In this document: positions 1 to 6,975 of the stretch, one piece after another
How positions within the stretch are numbered: the stretch's first letter is position 1
Layout of the letters: each line of letters begins with the position of its first letter
From: Ruminococcus flavefaciens
GTDB taxonomy: Bacteria > Bacillota > Clostridia > Oscillospirales > Ruminococcaceae
Direction: 5' to 3'
DNA: 64,000 nt
Assembly (NCBI RefSeq): GCF_900119075.1
Contig: NZ_FPIP01000004.1
Span: 186,001 to 250,000 of the forward strand
Notes under the pieces: model-generated
The model's database searches: none
The model's input: only the letters and a program-made list of their open reading frames with translations
Told to the model about the DNA's origin: nothing
Translations under genes and position numbers: made by a program

Positions 1-231
1 GATCACCGAAAAACCGTTGGCAAGTCCCATTGAGAATCCGAATATAAGAAACGTAAGTGAGGACATATTGCCTACCGCTGCAAGAGCGTTGTCGCCCAGT
101 CCTTTGCCGACTATGGCTGTATCAGCGATATTGTACATCTGCTGAAGCATATTTGTCAGCAGCATGGGAAAGTAGAATTTAAGAATGAGGGAGCTTACTT
201 TTCCCTGTGTGAGGTCGTTTGCCTTTGCCAT
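1..231 (-). CDS. MATE family efflux transporter (N-terminal part, cut by window edge)
   Basis: Only the first 77 or so residues are in the window; the gene runs off the left edge on the minus strand. The translation has the usual MATE opening: a short hydrophilic start (MAKANDLTQG), then a first membrane helix containing PMLLTNMLQQMYNIADTAIV, the conserved first-helix signature. These inner-membrane proteins export cationic drugs or metabolites using a Na+ or H+ gradient. I chose the ATG at 231 rather than the one at 237, because the AAGGGGG ribosome site lies seven bases before 231 and almost touches 237. It diverges from the AraC-type regulator at 400, which may control it (inference). Confidence 0.88.
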   Translation of the reverse strand, partial: MAKANDLTQGKVSSLILKFYFPMLLTNMLQQMYNIADTAIVGKGLGDNALAAVGNMSSLTFLIFGFSMGLANGFSVI

Positions 232-317
232 ATCCATACCCCCTTGAAGCTTTTATCCTTTGTGTTGTTTCCTGACTCTATTATAATCAAAACTCTCAGT
301 AAATTATATCAGAACTA

Positions 318-346
318 TTGCTTTTATATCAAAAATAGGATATAAT
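318..346 (+). promoter_or_regulatory. sigma-A promoter of the araC-type operon
   Basis: TTGCTT at 318-323 and TATAAT at 341-346 are 17 bases apart, upstream of the AAGGGGGGAG ribosome site of the gene at 400. It sits in the divergent gap shared with the MATE transporter. Confidence 0.7.
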
Positions 347-399
347 AGAATCAAAGCAACATATGAAAATAATATCGCAATTTTTGAAGGGGGGAGTTT

Positions 400-1167
400 A
401 TGAAGACTGACCGCGACCTTAACTACAGGCTGTATATCCAGCGCAGCGACGGCTTCACGCGCAGTCCGTTCCAGAATGAGCTGAGCTATTACAGAACCAT
501 ACAGGCAGGGGACGTGGAGGGCGTAAAACAGCGCTTTGAGACGGTTCGGAAGAACTTTTTCGCAGGCAAGGGAACTCTTTCCGACGATCCTGTGCGCAAT
601 ATAGTTTATCATTTTGTAACGGCAGTAGCCCTTGTGTGCCGTTTTTGCGTTGAGGGAGGACTGCCCCATGATACGGCTTATACCCTCAGCGATATTTACA
701 TACAGCGAGCAGATAAGCTGAATGACGTGGAAAAGATCATCGACCTCTTTCTCGAAATGCAGCTTGATTTTGCGGAGCGAATGAGAGTTCTCAAAAAGGA
801 GAATGTTATCTCCCTCCATGTTCGCAGATGTATCGACTATATCTACGAGCATCTCCACGAGGAGCTGACGCTGAACGTACTTGCGGAATATGTAGGGCTG
901 AATCAGTCGTACCTCTCCAAACTCTTTTCAAAGGAAACAGGCATGAGTGTGAAGTCCTTTGTCACTAAGGCGAAGATATCCACTGCTGAGAACCTGCTGA
1001 AAAACTCGGATTTTACCTGCCTTGATATATCGCTTGCACTTGGTTTTTCATCCCAGAGCGCCTTTATCAGCGTTTTTCGAAAGGTCAACGGCATGACTCC
1101 CAAAAAGTACAGGGAAATGCACTATATGGACGTCATCGAAGCCGACAAAAAGGAGCAGAAGCGCTGA
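400..1167 (+). CDS. AraC family transcriptional regulator
   Basis: The protein has 255 residues. The C-terminal 105 residues (about 142-245) form an AraC/XylS double helix-turn-helix, with LAEYVGLNQSYLSKLFSKET in the first and the typical ALGFSSQSAFISVFRKVNGM signature in the second. The N-terminal 130 residues match no cupin sensor I recognise; they look like the helical sensor part found in many clostridial AraC proteins. The gene diverges from the MATE transporter, its likely target (inference), and heads a run with sfsA, dgt and a K+ channel gene, its stop codon touching the next start. The ribosome site AAGGGGGGAG precedes the ATG. Confidence 0.9.
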   Translation: MKTDRDLNYRLYIQRSDGFTRSPFQNELSYYRTIQAGDVEGVKQRFETVRKNFFAGKGTLSDDPVRNIVYHFVTAVALVCRFCVEGGLPHDTAYTLSDIYIQRADKLNDVEKIIDLFLEMQLDFAERMRVLKKENVISLHVRRCIDYIYEHLHEELTLNVLAEYVGLNQSYLSKLFSKETGMSVKSFVTKAKISTAENLLKNSDFTCLDISLALGFSSQSAFISVFRKVNGMTPKKYREMHYMDVIEADKKEQKR

Positions 1168-1875
1168 ATGAAGTACAAAAATATTAAGGCGGCGGAGTTC
1201 ATATGCCGTCCCAACAGATTTATCGCTAAAGTCCTGATTGGCGGCAGTGAGGAGACTGTCCATGTTAAGAATACGGGCAGATGCAGAGAGCTTCTTACCA
1301 AGGGCTGTACCGTTTATCTTGAAGAGTCGGACAATCTGAGCCGCAAGACGAAATATGACCTTGTTGCCGTTGAAAAGCTGAGAAGCGGCAAACCGCCTCT
1401 GCTGGTGAATATGGACTCCCAGATACCCAATGCCGCAGTCGGGGAATGGCTGAGAAAAGGGGAGCTCTTTTCAACGCAGGCTGTGATTCGCCGTGAATTT
1501 ACATACGGGGAGTCGCGTTTCGATTTCCGCATAGAGGACGGAGGAAAGGTCTCTTTCCTTGAAGTCAAGGGAGTTACCCTTGAAAATGACGGTTCTGCAA
1601 GCTTTCCCGACGCTCCCACTGAGCGCGGTGTGAAGCATATCCACGAGCTTATCCGCGCACATAAAGAGGGCTTCGGAGCTTATATCCTCTTTGTTGTTCA
1701 GATGAAAGAGATTCGGGAGCTTCGCCCTAATGACGCTACTCACAGAGCATTCGGTGACGCACTGAGGCTTGCAGAGCGTGAGGGCGTGAAAATACTTGCA
1801 TATGACTGCATAGTTACTCCCGACAGTATGACTATAGATAAACCAATTCCCATAAGAACGGAGCTGAATATATGA
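1168..1875 (+). CDS. sfsA: SfsA family DNA/RNA nuclease-like protein
   Basis: The 235-residue protein matches the full length of the SfsA family (sugar fermentation stimulation protein). Visible signatures are the N-terminal OB-like part with NRFIAKV and KNTGRCRELL, and the C-terminal PD-(D/E)XK-like part with FLEVKGVTL and the following FPDAPTERGVKH. SfsA proteins bind DNA without strong specificity and have been linked to nuclease activity; the physiological role is not settled. The ATG follows the regulator's TGA directly, and the end overlaps dgt by four bases, so the genes are translationally coupled. Confidence 0.93.
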   Translation: MKYKNIKAAEFICRPNRFIAKVLIGGSEETVHVKNTGRCRELLTKGCTVYLEESDNLSRKTKYDLVAVEKLRSGKPPLLVNMDSQIPNAAVGEWLRKGELFSTQAVIRREFTYGESRFDFRIEDGGKVSFLEVKGVTLENDGSASFPDAPTERGVKHIHELIRAHKEGFGAYILFVVQMKEIRELRPNDATHRAFGDALRLAEREGVKILAYDCIVTPDSMTIDKPIPIRTELNI

Positions 1876-3296
1876 ACTGGAAAGAACTGCTTTGCGAAAA
1901 AAGACGCAGGAGCTACTCGACATCGGCTGTCAGCGCCGACCCGAGAAACGAATTTCAGAAGGACTACCACAGGATAATCGGCAGCGCTTCATTCCGACGT
2001 CTACAGGACAAGACGCAGGTATTCCCGCTTGACAGGGGCGATTTTGTGCGCACCCGTCTCACTCATTCGCTGGAGGTCTCCTCATTTGCAAAATCTCTCG
2101 GACAGATGATATTCCGCAATATACTGCAATATAAAAAGGATAGTGAGCTTCAGGAGTCCGATATTGAGAAGATATGCAGTATTCTTGAATGTGCGGGACT
2201 TGTACATGATATCGGAAATCCGCCTTTCGGACATTTCGGCGAGGACTACGTCCGTGACTGGTTCAGGAGAAATCTCCCGAAAATGGAGTTCGGCGGCAAG
2301 AAGATTGACGAACTTCTCGCACCTCAGATGATGGGAGACCTGTGCAATTTCGAGGGCAATGCGCAGGCGCTGAGACTGCTGACAAAGCTTCATTTTCTCG
2401 TTGACGGAAACGGCATGAATCTGACCTATCCGCTGCTTAATACTATTATAAAGTATCCTGTTCCGTCCACCGGTATAAACAAGAAAAGCGGCAACATCAA
2501 GGACAAGAAAATGGGCTATTACTACGCAGACAGGGAAATATTCGAGGATATCGTGAGCTCCACGGGAGCAGTGGACTGCCGTCACCCTTTGGCGTTTATC
2601 CTTGAAGCCGCCGACGATATCGCATACAAGACCGCCGACACCGAGGACGCTGTGAAAAAGGGCTTTATCAGCTATTCTCAGCTTCTTTATGAGCTGAAAA
2701 ACACCTATATGGACAAGTGTGCCGACGAGGGCGAGCGTGAGGAGTACAGCAGAGCTGTTGAAAAGCTTGAATCCTACTATGCACAGGCGTTGGAGAACGG
2801 GCTGTCATCTCCCGAGCAGAATGCAGTCCAGCGCTGGATAATCTACGTGCAGGGCGTTCTGCTGAGATGTGCCGCTTACGGCTTCACCAGCAATTACAGC
2901 GCTATCATGGAGGGCACATTCCCCAAGGAGATAATTGCAGTCTCTCACGGAAACGCTCTTGCCTATGCGCTGGGCGATATGGCTTACCGTTTCGTGTTTA
3001 AATCTAAGGAGATATACAAGCTTGAAGTGGCGGCAGGGGAGATATACGAATTCCTCCTTGACAAGTTCACCCGTGCGGCTGTGCTTTACGATACGGAACT
3101 TGAAAGCTCCGCCATTGAACAGCGCGTCATGCGGCTCATATCCGAGAACTATATCCGCGCCTACAAGGTCAGCGCCGAGGGTAAGTCCGAGGCTGAGAAG
3201 CTCTATCTCCGCCTTATGCTTGTGACGGACTACATCTGCGGCATGACCGACGGCTACGCGAGAAAACTTTACAGGGAGCTGAGCGGAATTGAGTGA
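1872..3296 (+). CDS. dgt: deoxyguanosinetriphosphate triphosphohydrolase (dGTPase)
   Basis: This 474-residue HD-domain protein hydrolyses dGTP to deoxyguanosine and triphosphate and so affects dNTP pools. The metal-binding HD motif is split as in the family: RLTHSLEV at about 62-69 and HDIGNPPFGH at about 112-121, with a later conserved stretch around EAADDIAYKTADTEDA. It overlaps sfsA by ATGA and overlaps the K+ channel gene by eight bases. Length and motif order are typical of clostridial dGTPases. Substrate preference cannot be read from sequence. Confidence 0.93.
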   Translation: MNWKELLCEKRRRSYSTSAVSADPRNEFQKDYHRIIGSASFRRLQDKTQVFPLDRGDFVRTRLTHSLEVSSFAKSLGQMIFRNILQYKKDSELQESDIEKICSILECAGLVHDIGNPPFGHFGEDYVRDWFRRNLPKMEFGGKKIDELLAPQMMGDLCNFEGNAQALRLLTKLHFLVDGNGMNLTYPLLNTIIKYPVPSTGINKKSGNIKDKKMGYYYADREIFEDIVSSTGAVDCRHPLAFILEAADDIAYKTADTEDAVKKGFISYSQLLYELKNTYMDKCADEGEREEYSRAVEKLESYYAQALENGLSSPEQNAVQRWIIYVQGVLLRCAAYGFTSNYSAIMEGTFPKEIIAVSHGNALAYALGDMAYRFVFKSKEIYKLEVAAGEIYEFLLDKFTRAAVLYDTELESSAIEQRVMRLISENYIRAYKVSAEGKSEAEKLYLRLMLVTDYICGMTDGYARKLYRELSGIE

Positions 3297-4260
3297 CAAG
3301 ACAAGAAAAAGCGCAAAGAAGCGCATTTTTGACATTATCCAGATAGGCAACAGAAACGACCTGCCCAGCCTGCTGTTTGATTACTTCATAGTGGCGGTTA
3401 TATTACTCAATATAACTATAGTTTTTCTCGGTACATTTGACGAGATTTCGGGCTATTCCATGCTGTTCAGAGCCGTTGAGACCGTTACCGTGGGAGTTTT
3501 CTGTATCGAGTATATCCTGCGTATCTGGACTGCCGACCTGCTCTATCCCAAGAAAAGTCCAATGGGCGCAAGGCTGAGATTCCTGCGTTCCTTTGACGGT
3601 ATCGTTGACCTGCTGACTATACTGCCGTTTTTCTTCCTCAGCGGATTTATCGTGTTCCGTATGCTGAGAGTTGTGCGGATACTTCACCTTTTCAGAGTAA
3701 ACGCCCATTACGACTCGTTCCACGTCATAACCACGGTCCTTGTGGAGAAGAAGAACCAGATAATATCCTCGGTATTCATCATAATCGTGCTTATGCTGGC
3801 TTCGTCGCTGGGTATCTACAGCGCCGAGCATAATGCTCAGCCGGGAGTGTTCAAAAACGCCTTTTCGGGTATATGGTGGAGCGTTTCCACGCTTCTCACC
3901 GTTGGCTACGGAGATATCTACCCCGTGACGGTTATAGGCAAGATAATGGCTATACTCAGCGCCTTTCTCGGCGTGGGAGCAGTTGCTGTCCCTACAGGTA
4001 TCATCAGTGCAGGTTTCGTTGAGCAGTACACCAAGAAGCAGTACTCCGACGTGCGTTTCAGCGACCTTGACGAGGTAGGGGAGGTCCTTGTTGATAAGGA
4101 AAGTGTATTCAGGGGACTGACTGTTGTGGAGGCTGACGAGAGGTTCAACGTCCGTATCCTTGTGATACTCCGCGGAGAGCTGACCGTAATGCCTGTGGAC
4201 GACTTACGTATCAAGCAAAATGATATACTTATTGTGCGCGGTGATAAGATAGATAAGTGA
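3289..4260 (+). CDS. voltage-gated-type potassium channel with C-terminal RCK_C (TrkA-C) domain
   Basis: The 323-residue membrane protein has six hydrophobic segments. An S4-like helix carries regularly spaced arginines (FRMLRVVRILHLFR, about 122-135). The pore filter TVGYGD is at about 203-208, followed by the pore-lining helix. The last 75 residues (EVGEVLVDKESVFRG...ILIVRGDKIDK) form a TrkA-C/RCK_C domain; in other Firmicute K+ transporters such domains bind c-di-AMP. The start is TTG at 3289, inside the end of dgt, with GGGAGC upstream; no better start is present. K+ selectivity follows from the filter, the gating ligand is inferred. Confidence 0.9.
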   Translation: MSDKTRKSAKKRIFDIIQIGNRNDLPSLLFDYFIVAVILLNITIVFLGTFDEISGYSMLFRAVETVTVGVFCIEYILRIWTADLLYPKKSPMGARLRFLRSFDGIVDLLTILPFFFLSGFIVFRMLRVVRILHLFRVNAHYDSFHVITTVLVEKKNQIISSVFIIIVLMLASSLGIYSAEHNAQPGVFKNAFSGIWWSVSTLLTVGYGDIYPVTVIGKIMAILSAFLGVGAVAVPTGIISAGFVEQYTKKQYSDVRFSDLDEVGEVLVDKESVFRGLTVVEADERFNVRILVILRGELTVMPVDDLRIKQNDILIVRGDKIDK

Positions 4261-4327
4261 TTTTTTTACATAAATATAAAATAAGGTGCAATATTTGTTA
4301 AGAATCTCCAAATAATGCTTCCCCTTA

Positions 4328-4356
4328 TTGACATTAGTGAATATAAATGTTATAAT
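4328..4356 (+). promoter_or_regulatory. perfect sigma-A promoter of an orphan small RNA
   Basis: TTGACA (4328-4333) and TATAAT (4351-4356) are both exact consensus, with 17 bases between. Transcription should start near 4363, where no protein gene of normal size follows on this strand. Confidence 0.85.
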
Positions 4357-4362
4357 ATACTT

Positions 4363-4496
4363 GCGAAAATAATTGGGTTATTATTTGAGCGTGACCAAAG
4401 TCGGCTATCTGCACAACAGCTGTACGGAGGTAATTTCTTTGTAATGGACAAATCAGAGGAGCTGTATTCATAGGCGAATACAGCTTTTGTCCTTTT
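4363..4496 (+). ncRNA. candidate structured small RNA or orphan leader with a 9-codon ORF
   Basis: About 130 bases lie between a perfect promoter and a hairpin followed by TTTT. A nine-codon ORF (ATG at 4444, MDKSEELYS, stop 4471-4473) with GGAGG twelve bases upstream overlaps the 5' arm of the hairpin. The sequence AGCTGTA occurs twice (near 4417 and at 4461-4467), and both copies can pair with TACAGCT at 4479-4485, so two exclusive folds are possible. This looks like an attenuator, but the next gene is on the opposite strand, so it is either a stand-alone RNA or a leader that lost its gene. I could not match it to THF, preQ1, c-di-GMP, fluoride or SRP RNA signatures. Confidence 0.5.
4446..4496 (+). 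terminator. terminator hairpin of the orphan small RNA
   Basis: AGCTGTATTC (4460-4469) pairs with GAATACAGCT (4476-4485). An outer stem GGACAAA (4446-4452) pairs with TTTGTCC (4486-4492), and TTTT follows. Confidence 0.7.
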
Positions 4497-4515
4497 ATGG
4501 CGGATAATAAATGTA

Positions 4516-4539
4516 AAAGGTCTCCCGAGGGAGACCTTT
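4516..4539 (-). terminator. terminator after the anti-sigma-like gene
   Basis: An 11-bp perfect stem with a two-base loop (arms AAAGGTCTCCC and GGGAGACCTTT) lies seven bases after the stop of the minus-strand gene and is followed by TTTTACATTTATT on that strand. Confidence 0.75.
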
Positions 4540-4546
4540 CGTGTTT

Positions 4547-5476
4547 TTATGAACCGCAGAACAGCTCGTAGAGTCTGTCGGGCATTGGAGCATCACCACA
4601 GTCAGTTCCGTCTGTTCCATACCTCATGACCCATTTATGTTCAAAATTAAGTGCGTATACTCTGTTGTTATCATTGCTATCTATGAGATAAGTATTTGGT
4701 GCTTCATAGTCGGTTACCGCAAATTCAGCTGCGGTGATTTGTCTGTATTGGATGCTTCTGAGTATCTCAAACATTTCTGGACACTGGTACGAACGCCATG
4801 TTACATTTGAAGCTTTGGTACATGGCAGATGTATTACCCAAGGCTCTGTTGCAGATGTCGGTTCCGTTACTTTTGGAAATGTTGTTTTTACTATAGTTGT
4901 GGTAGTTTGGGCTGTAGTAACAGGCTTCTGAGTTGTAGGTGCAGATATTGTCTTTTTGGGTTCTGTATTGAGCTCGGTTGGCTTTTCATCGGGAGCGTTG
5001 TTTTCAACATTTGCTGGCAACTCGTCGTTATCGGCTTGGGAGTTCACAGCAGCAGGCTTTTTCTCCTCATTTGCCTTAGTTGTGGGAGCTGTATTTGTGC
5101 TTTCCTTTGTTTCTTTCTCTTTATCCTTTTCTTTCTTGGTTGCAGCTTCGGTGCTTTCCGTCTGCTTATTCTCAGTTTCGGTGGTTTTCTCCGTAGCCGC
5201 AGGCAGTATTACATCAGACGGCTTGATATGCCTTGTTGGACGGTACTTGTGGAGAAGCGCTCCTACTGCGCCGAAGCCTGCTATAAGTATGAATGCCGAG
5301 GCGAGAGCGGCTATGCGCTGCCACCTTATACCGCTGCGTACCTCAACTCCTGATACAGTAATAGCGGACTCATCTTCTGTTAGGCGTTTTGCCGATGTTT
5401 CGGAGCTTATATCGGCTTCTCTGATAAGGTCGTCGTCGATGAGGTCAATGGCTTCAAATAATTTCATTTTATTCAT
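4547..5476 (-). CDS. putative anti-sigma factor, single-span membrane protein with Thr/Glu/Lys-rich linker
   Basis: The 309-residue protein has a cytoplasmic segment of about 50 residues, one membrane helix (about 54-76, IAALASAFILIAGFGAVGAL), a long low-complexity linker rich in Thr, Glu, Lys and Pro (about 85-210), and a C-terminal domain of about 95 residues with several Trp, Tyr and Cys. No family is recognised. Its gene overlaps the end of an ECF sigma gene by eight bases, the usual position of an anti-sigma factor. Its C-terminal domain is not clearly related to those of the similar proteins at 14716 and 16355. Role as anti-sigma is inferred from position and topology. Confidence 0.65.
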   Translation of the reverse strand: MNKMKLFEAIDLIDDDLIREADISSETSAKRLTEDESAITVSGVEVRSGIRWQRIAALASAFILIAGFGAVGALLHKYRPTRHIKPSDVILPAATEKTTETENKQTESTEAATKKEKDKEKETKESTNTAPTTKANEEKKPAAVNSQADNDELPANVENNAPDEKPTELNTEPKKTISAPTTQKPVTTAQTTTTIVKTTFPKVTEPTSATEPWVIHLPCTKASNVTWRSYQCPEMFEILRSIQYRQITAAEFAVTDYEAPNTYLIDSNDNNRVYALNFEHKWVMRYGTDGTDCGDAPMPDRLYELFCGS

Positions 5477-6023
5477 GCTCGAAACCCTCTTTCTTCAAAA
5501 ATTCCTTTAGCTTCTTTCTTGTCCGAAAAAGATATGTGGCAACTGTTTTCTCGTTCATGCCGAAATACTCGGCTATCTTTGAAAGGCTGTCGCCGTACCA
5601 GTAGCGCCGCACGAAAATCTTGCGGTGCCGTTCGTCCTGAGTTCGCAGGAAACGGCTTATTGACGCGGCGAGCTCCTGTGCGGAAATATTGTCATCACGC
5701 CTGTCGGGGATACACTCGGCAAGCTCGTCCAGCGATACGCTCAGCTGCGAATCGCGCTTGGCTGCGGTGTTGTATTTCAGGCGGTCTATAGCCTTGTTCT
5801 TGACTATGCGGCACAGGTAGGTCTTAAGGTCGTCAGGCTCGTCCGGCGGTATCCTGTTCCATATATCATAGTAGGCGGAGTTTATGCACTCCTCGATGTC
5901 CTCGCGCCGTGAAAGGATATTTCCTGCGATATGACAGCAAAGTCTGTCGTATTTCAGCTTTAGTTCGGCAATTGCCTGTTCATCTCTTATTCGGAAAAGT
6001 TCGATGATACTTTTATCATTCAT
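5469..6023 (-). CDS. ECF-type RNA polymerase sigma factor
   Basis: The 184-residue protein has region 2 (about 20-85, including ECINSAYYDIWNRIPP and a KNKAIDRLKY segment) and region 4 (about 115-178, with the helix-turn-helix LSKIAEYFGMNEKTVATYLF). There is no region 1 or 3, as in ECF sigma factors. The ribosome site GAAAGGAGGAG precedes the ATG. It differs from the other three sigma factors in the window, which share a nearly identical SSFKTWLYAIGRN segment. Upstream on its strand lies CGACTATATAAGCAAGAGGG, which resembles the CTAATA-type motif found before the other sigma genes and may mark autoregulation. Confidence 0.93.
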   Translation of the reverse strand: MNDKSIIELFRIRDEQAIAELKLKYDRLCCHIAGNILSRREDIEECINSAYYDIWNRIPPDEPDDLKTYLCRIVKNKAIDRLKYNTAAKRDSQLSVSLDELAECIPDRRDDNISAQELAASISRFLRTQDERHRKIFVRRYWYGDSLSKIAEYFGMNEKTVATYLFRTRKKLKEFLKKEGFEHE

Positions 6024-6183
6024 GTGTGCTCCTCCTTTCGGGAGGTTGAGGTCCCTCTTGCTTATATAGTCGAATTATTTCGTGGGATATTTCACTTTTT
6101 ACAAAAAAATCCGAGCTTTTTTTAATATTAAGAAAAAATTAAGATTTTCGGCAGGGGAAAAACAAGAAATGCACTTTATAATA

Positions 6184-6212
6184 TTGACAGAAGAAAAGCA
6201 CAGCGGTAAAAT
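6184..6212 (+). promoter_or_regulatory. sigma-A promoter of the two-component operon
   Basis: TTGACA (6184-6189), 17 bases, TAAAAT (6207-6212). It lies about 40 bases before the response-regulator start. Confidence 0.75.
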
Positions 6213-6254
6213 ATATAAGTACAATTAGTTTTTACTGCCGAAAGGACTTTTATC

Positions 6255-6965
6255 ATGATAAATATCGAAAATTCTTCAATACTTGTGGTGGACGACGACC
6301 ACGATATCGTAAACGCTATTGCCACGCTCCTTTCCCGTGAGGGCTACAGGATATACAAGGCGTACAACGGTCTTGAAGCCATAGACTCTCTCATGCAGAA
6401 CGACATTCAGCTCATACTTATTGATGTTATGATGCCGAAGCTGGACGGACTGTCGGCTATGATGAAGATACGCGATACAAAGAATATCCCCATAATAGTT
6501 CTCTCCGCAAAGTCAGAGGACAGCGATAAGATACTGGGGCTTTCCATGGGAGCTGATGATTATATCACCAAGCCCTATAATCCTATGGAGCTTGTGGCTC
6601 GCGTTAATTCCAACCTGCGCCGATATCTGAGCCTTGGTGCGGCAGACAGCGTTCAGAAGGGGAATGTTGTCCGCATAGGCGGTCTTGTTCTTGACAGGGA
6701 CGCTAAACAGCTCTCTGTGGACGGTTCTCCTGTGAAGCTGACAGCTACAGAGTACAAGATAACCGAGCTTCTCATGTCAAATGCAGGGCGTATTTTCTCC
6801 GCAGAGGAGATATACTCCCGTGTGTGGAACGAGGACTCTTACTCTATCGAGAACACTGTTATGGTACATATCCGCCACATAAGAGAAAAAATAGAGATAA
6901 ATCCCAGTGAACCGCGCTACTTGAAGGTAGTCTGGGGCATTGGCTATAAAGTGGAGAAACAATAG
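6255..6965 (+). CDS. OmpR/PhoB family response regulator
   Basis: The 236-residue protein has a receiver domain (1-120) with acidic pocket DDDHD at 13-17, phospho-acceptor Asp57 in LIDVMMPKLDG and the conserved Lys in LSAKSEDSDK. A winged-helix DNA-binding domain (about 135-234) includes LTATEYKITELLMSNAGRIF and RHIREKIEINP. The order and sequence resemble VanR-type regulators of Firmicutes. It is followed at once by a histidine kinase gene on the same transcript. The target genes are unknown. Confidence 0.95.
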   Translation: MINIENSSILVVDDDHDIVNAIATLLSREGYRIYKAYNGLEAIDSLMQNDIQLILIDVMMPKLDGLSAMMKIRDTKNIPIIVLSAKSEDSDKILGLSMGADDYITKPYNPMELVARVNSNLRRYLSLGAADSVQKGNVVRIGGLVLDRDAKQLSVDGSPVKLTATEYKITELLMSNAGRIFSAEEIYSRVWNEDSYSIENTVMVHIRHIREKIEINPSEPRYLKVVWGIGYKVEKQ

Positions 6966-6975
6966 GAGTGATAAT

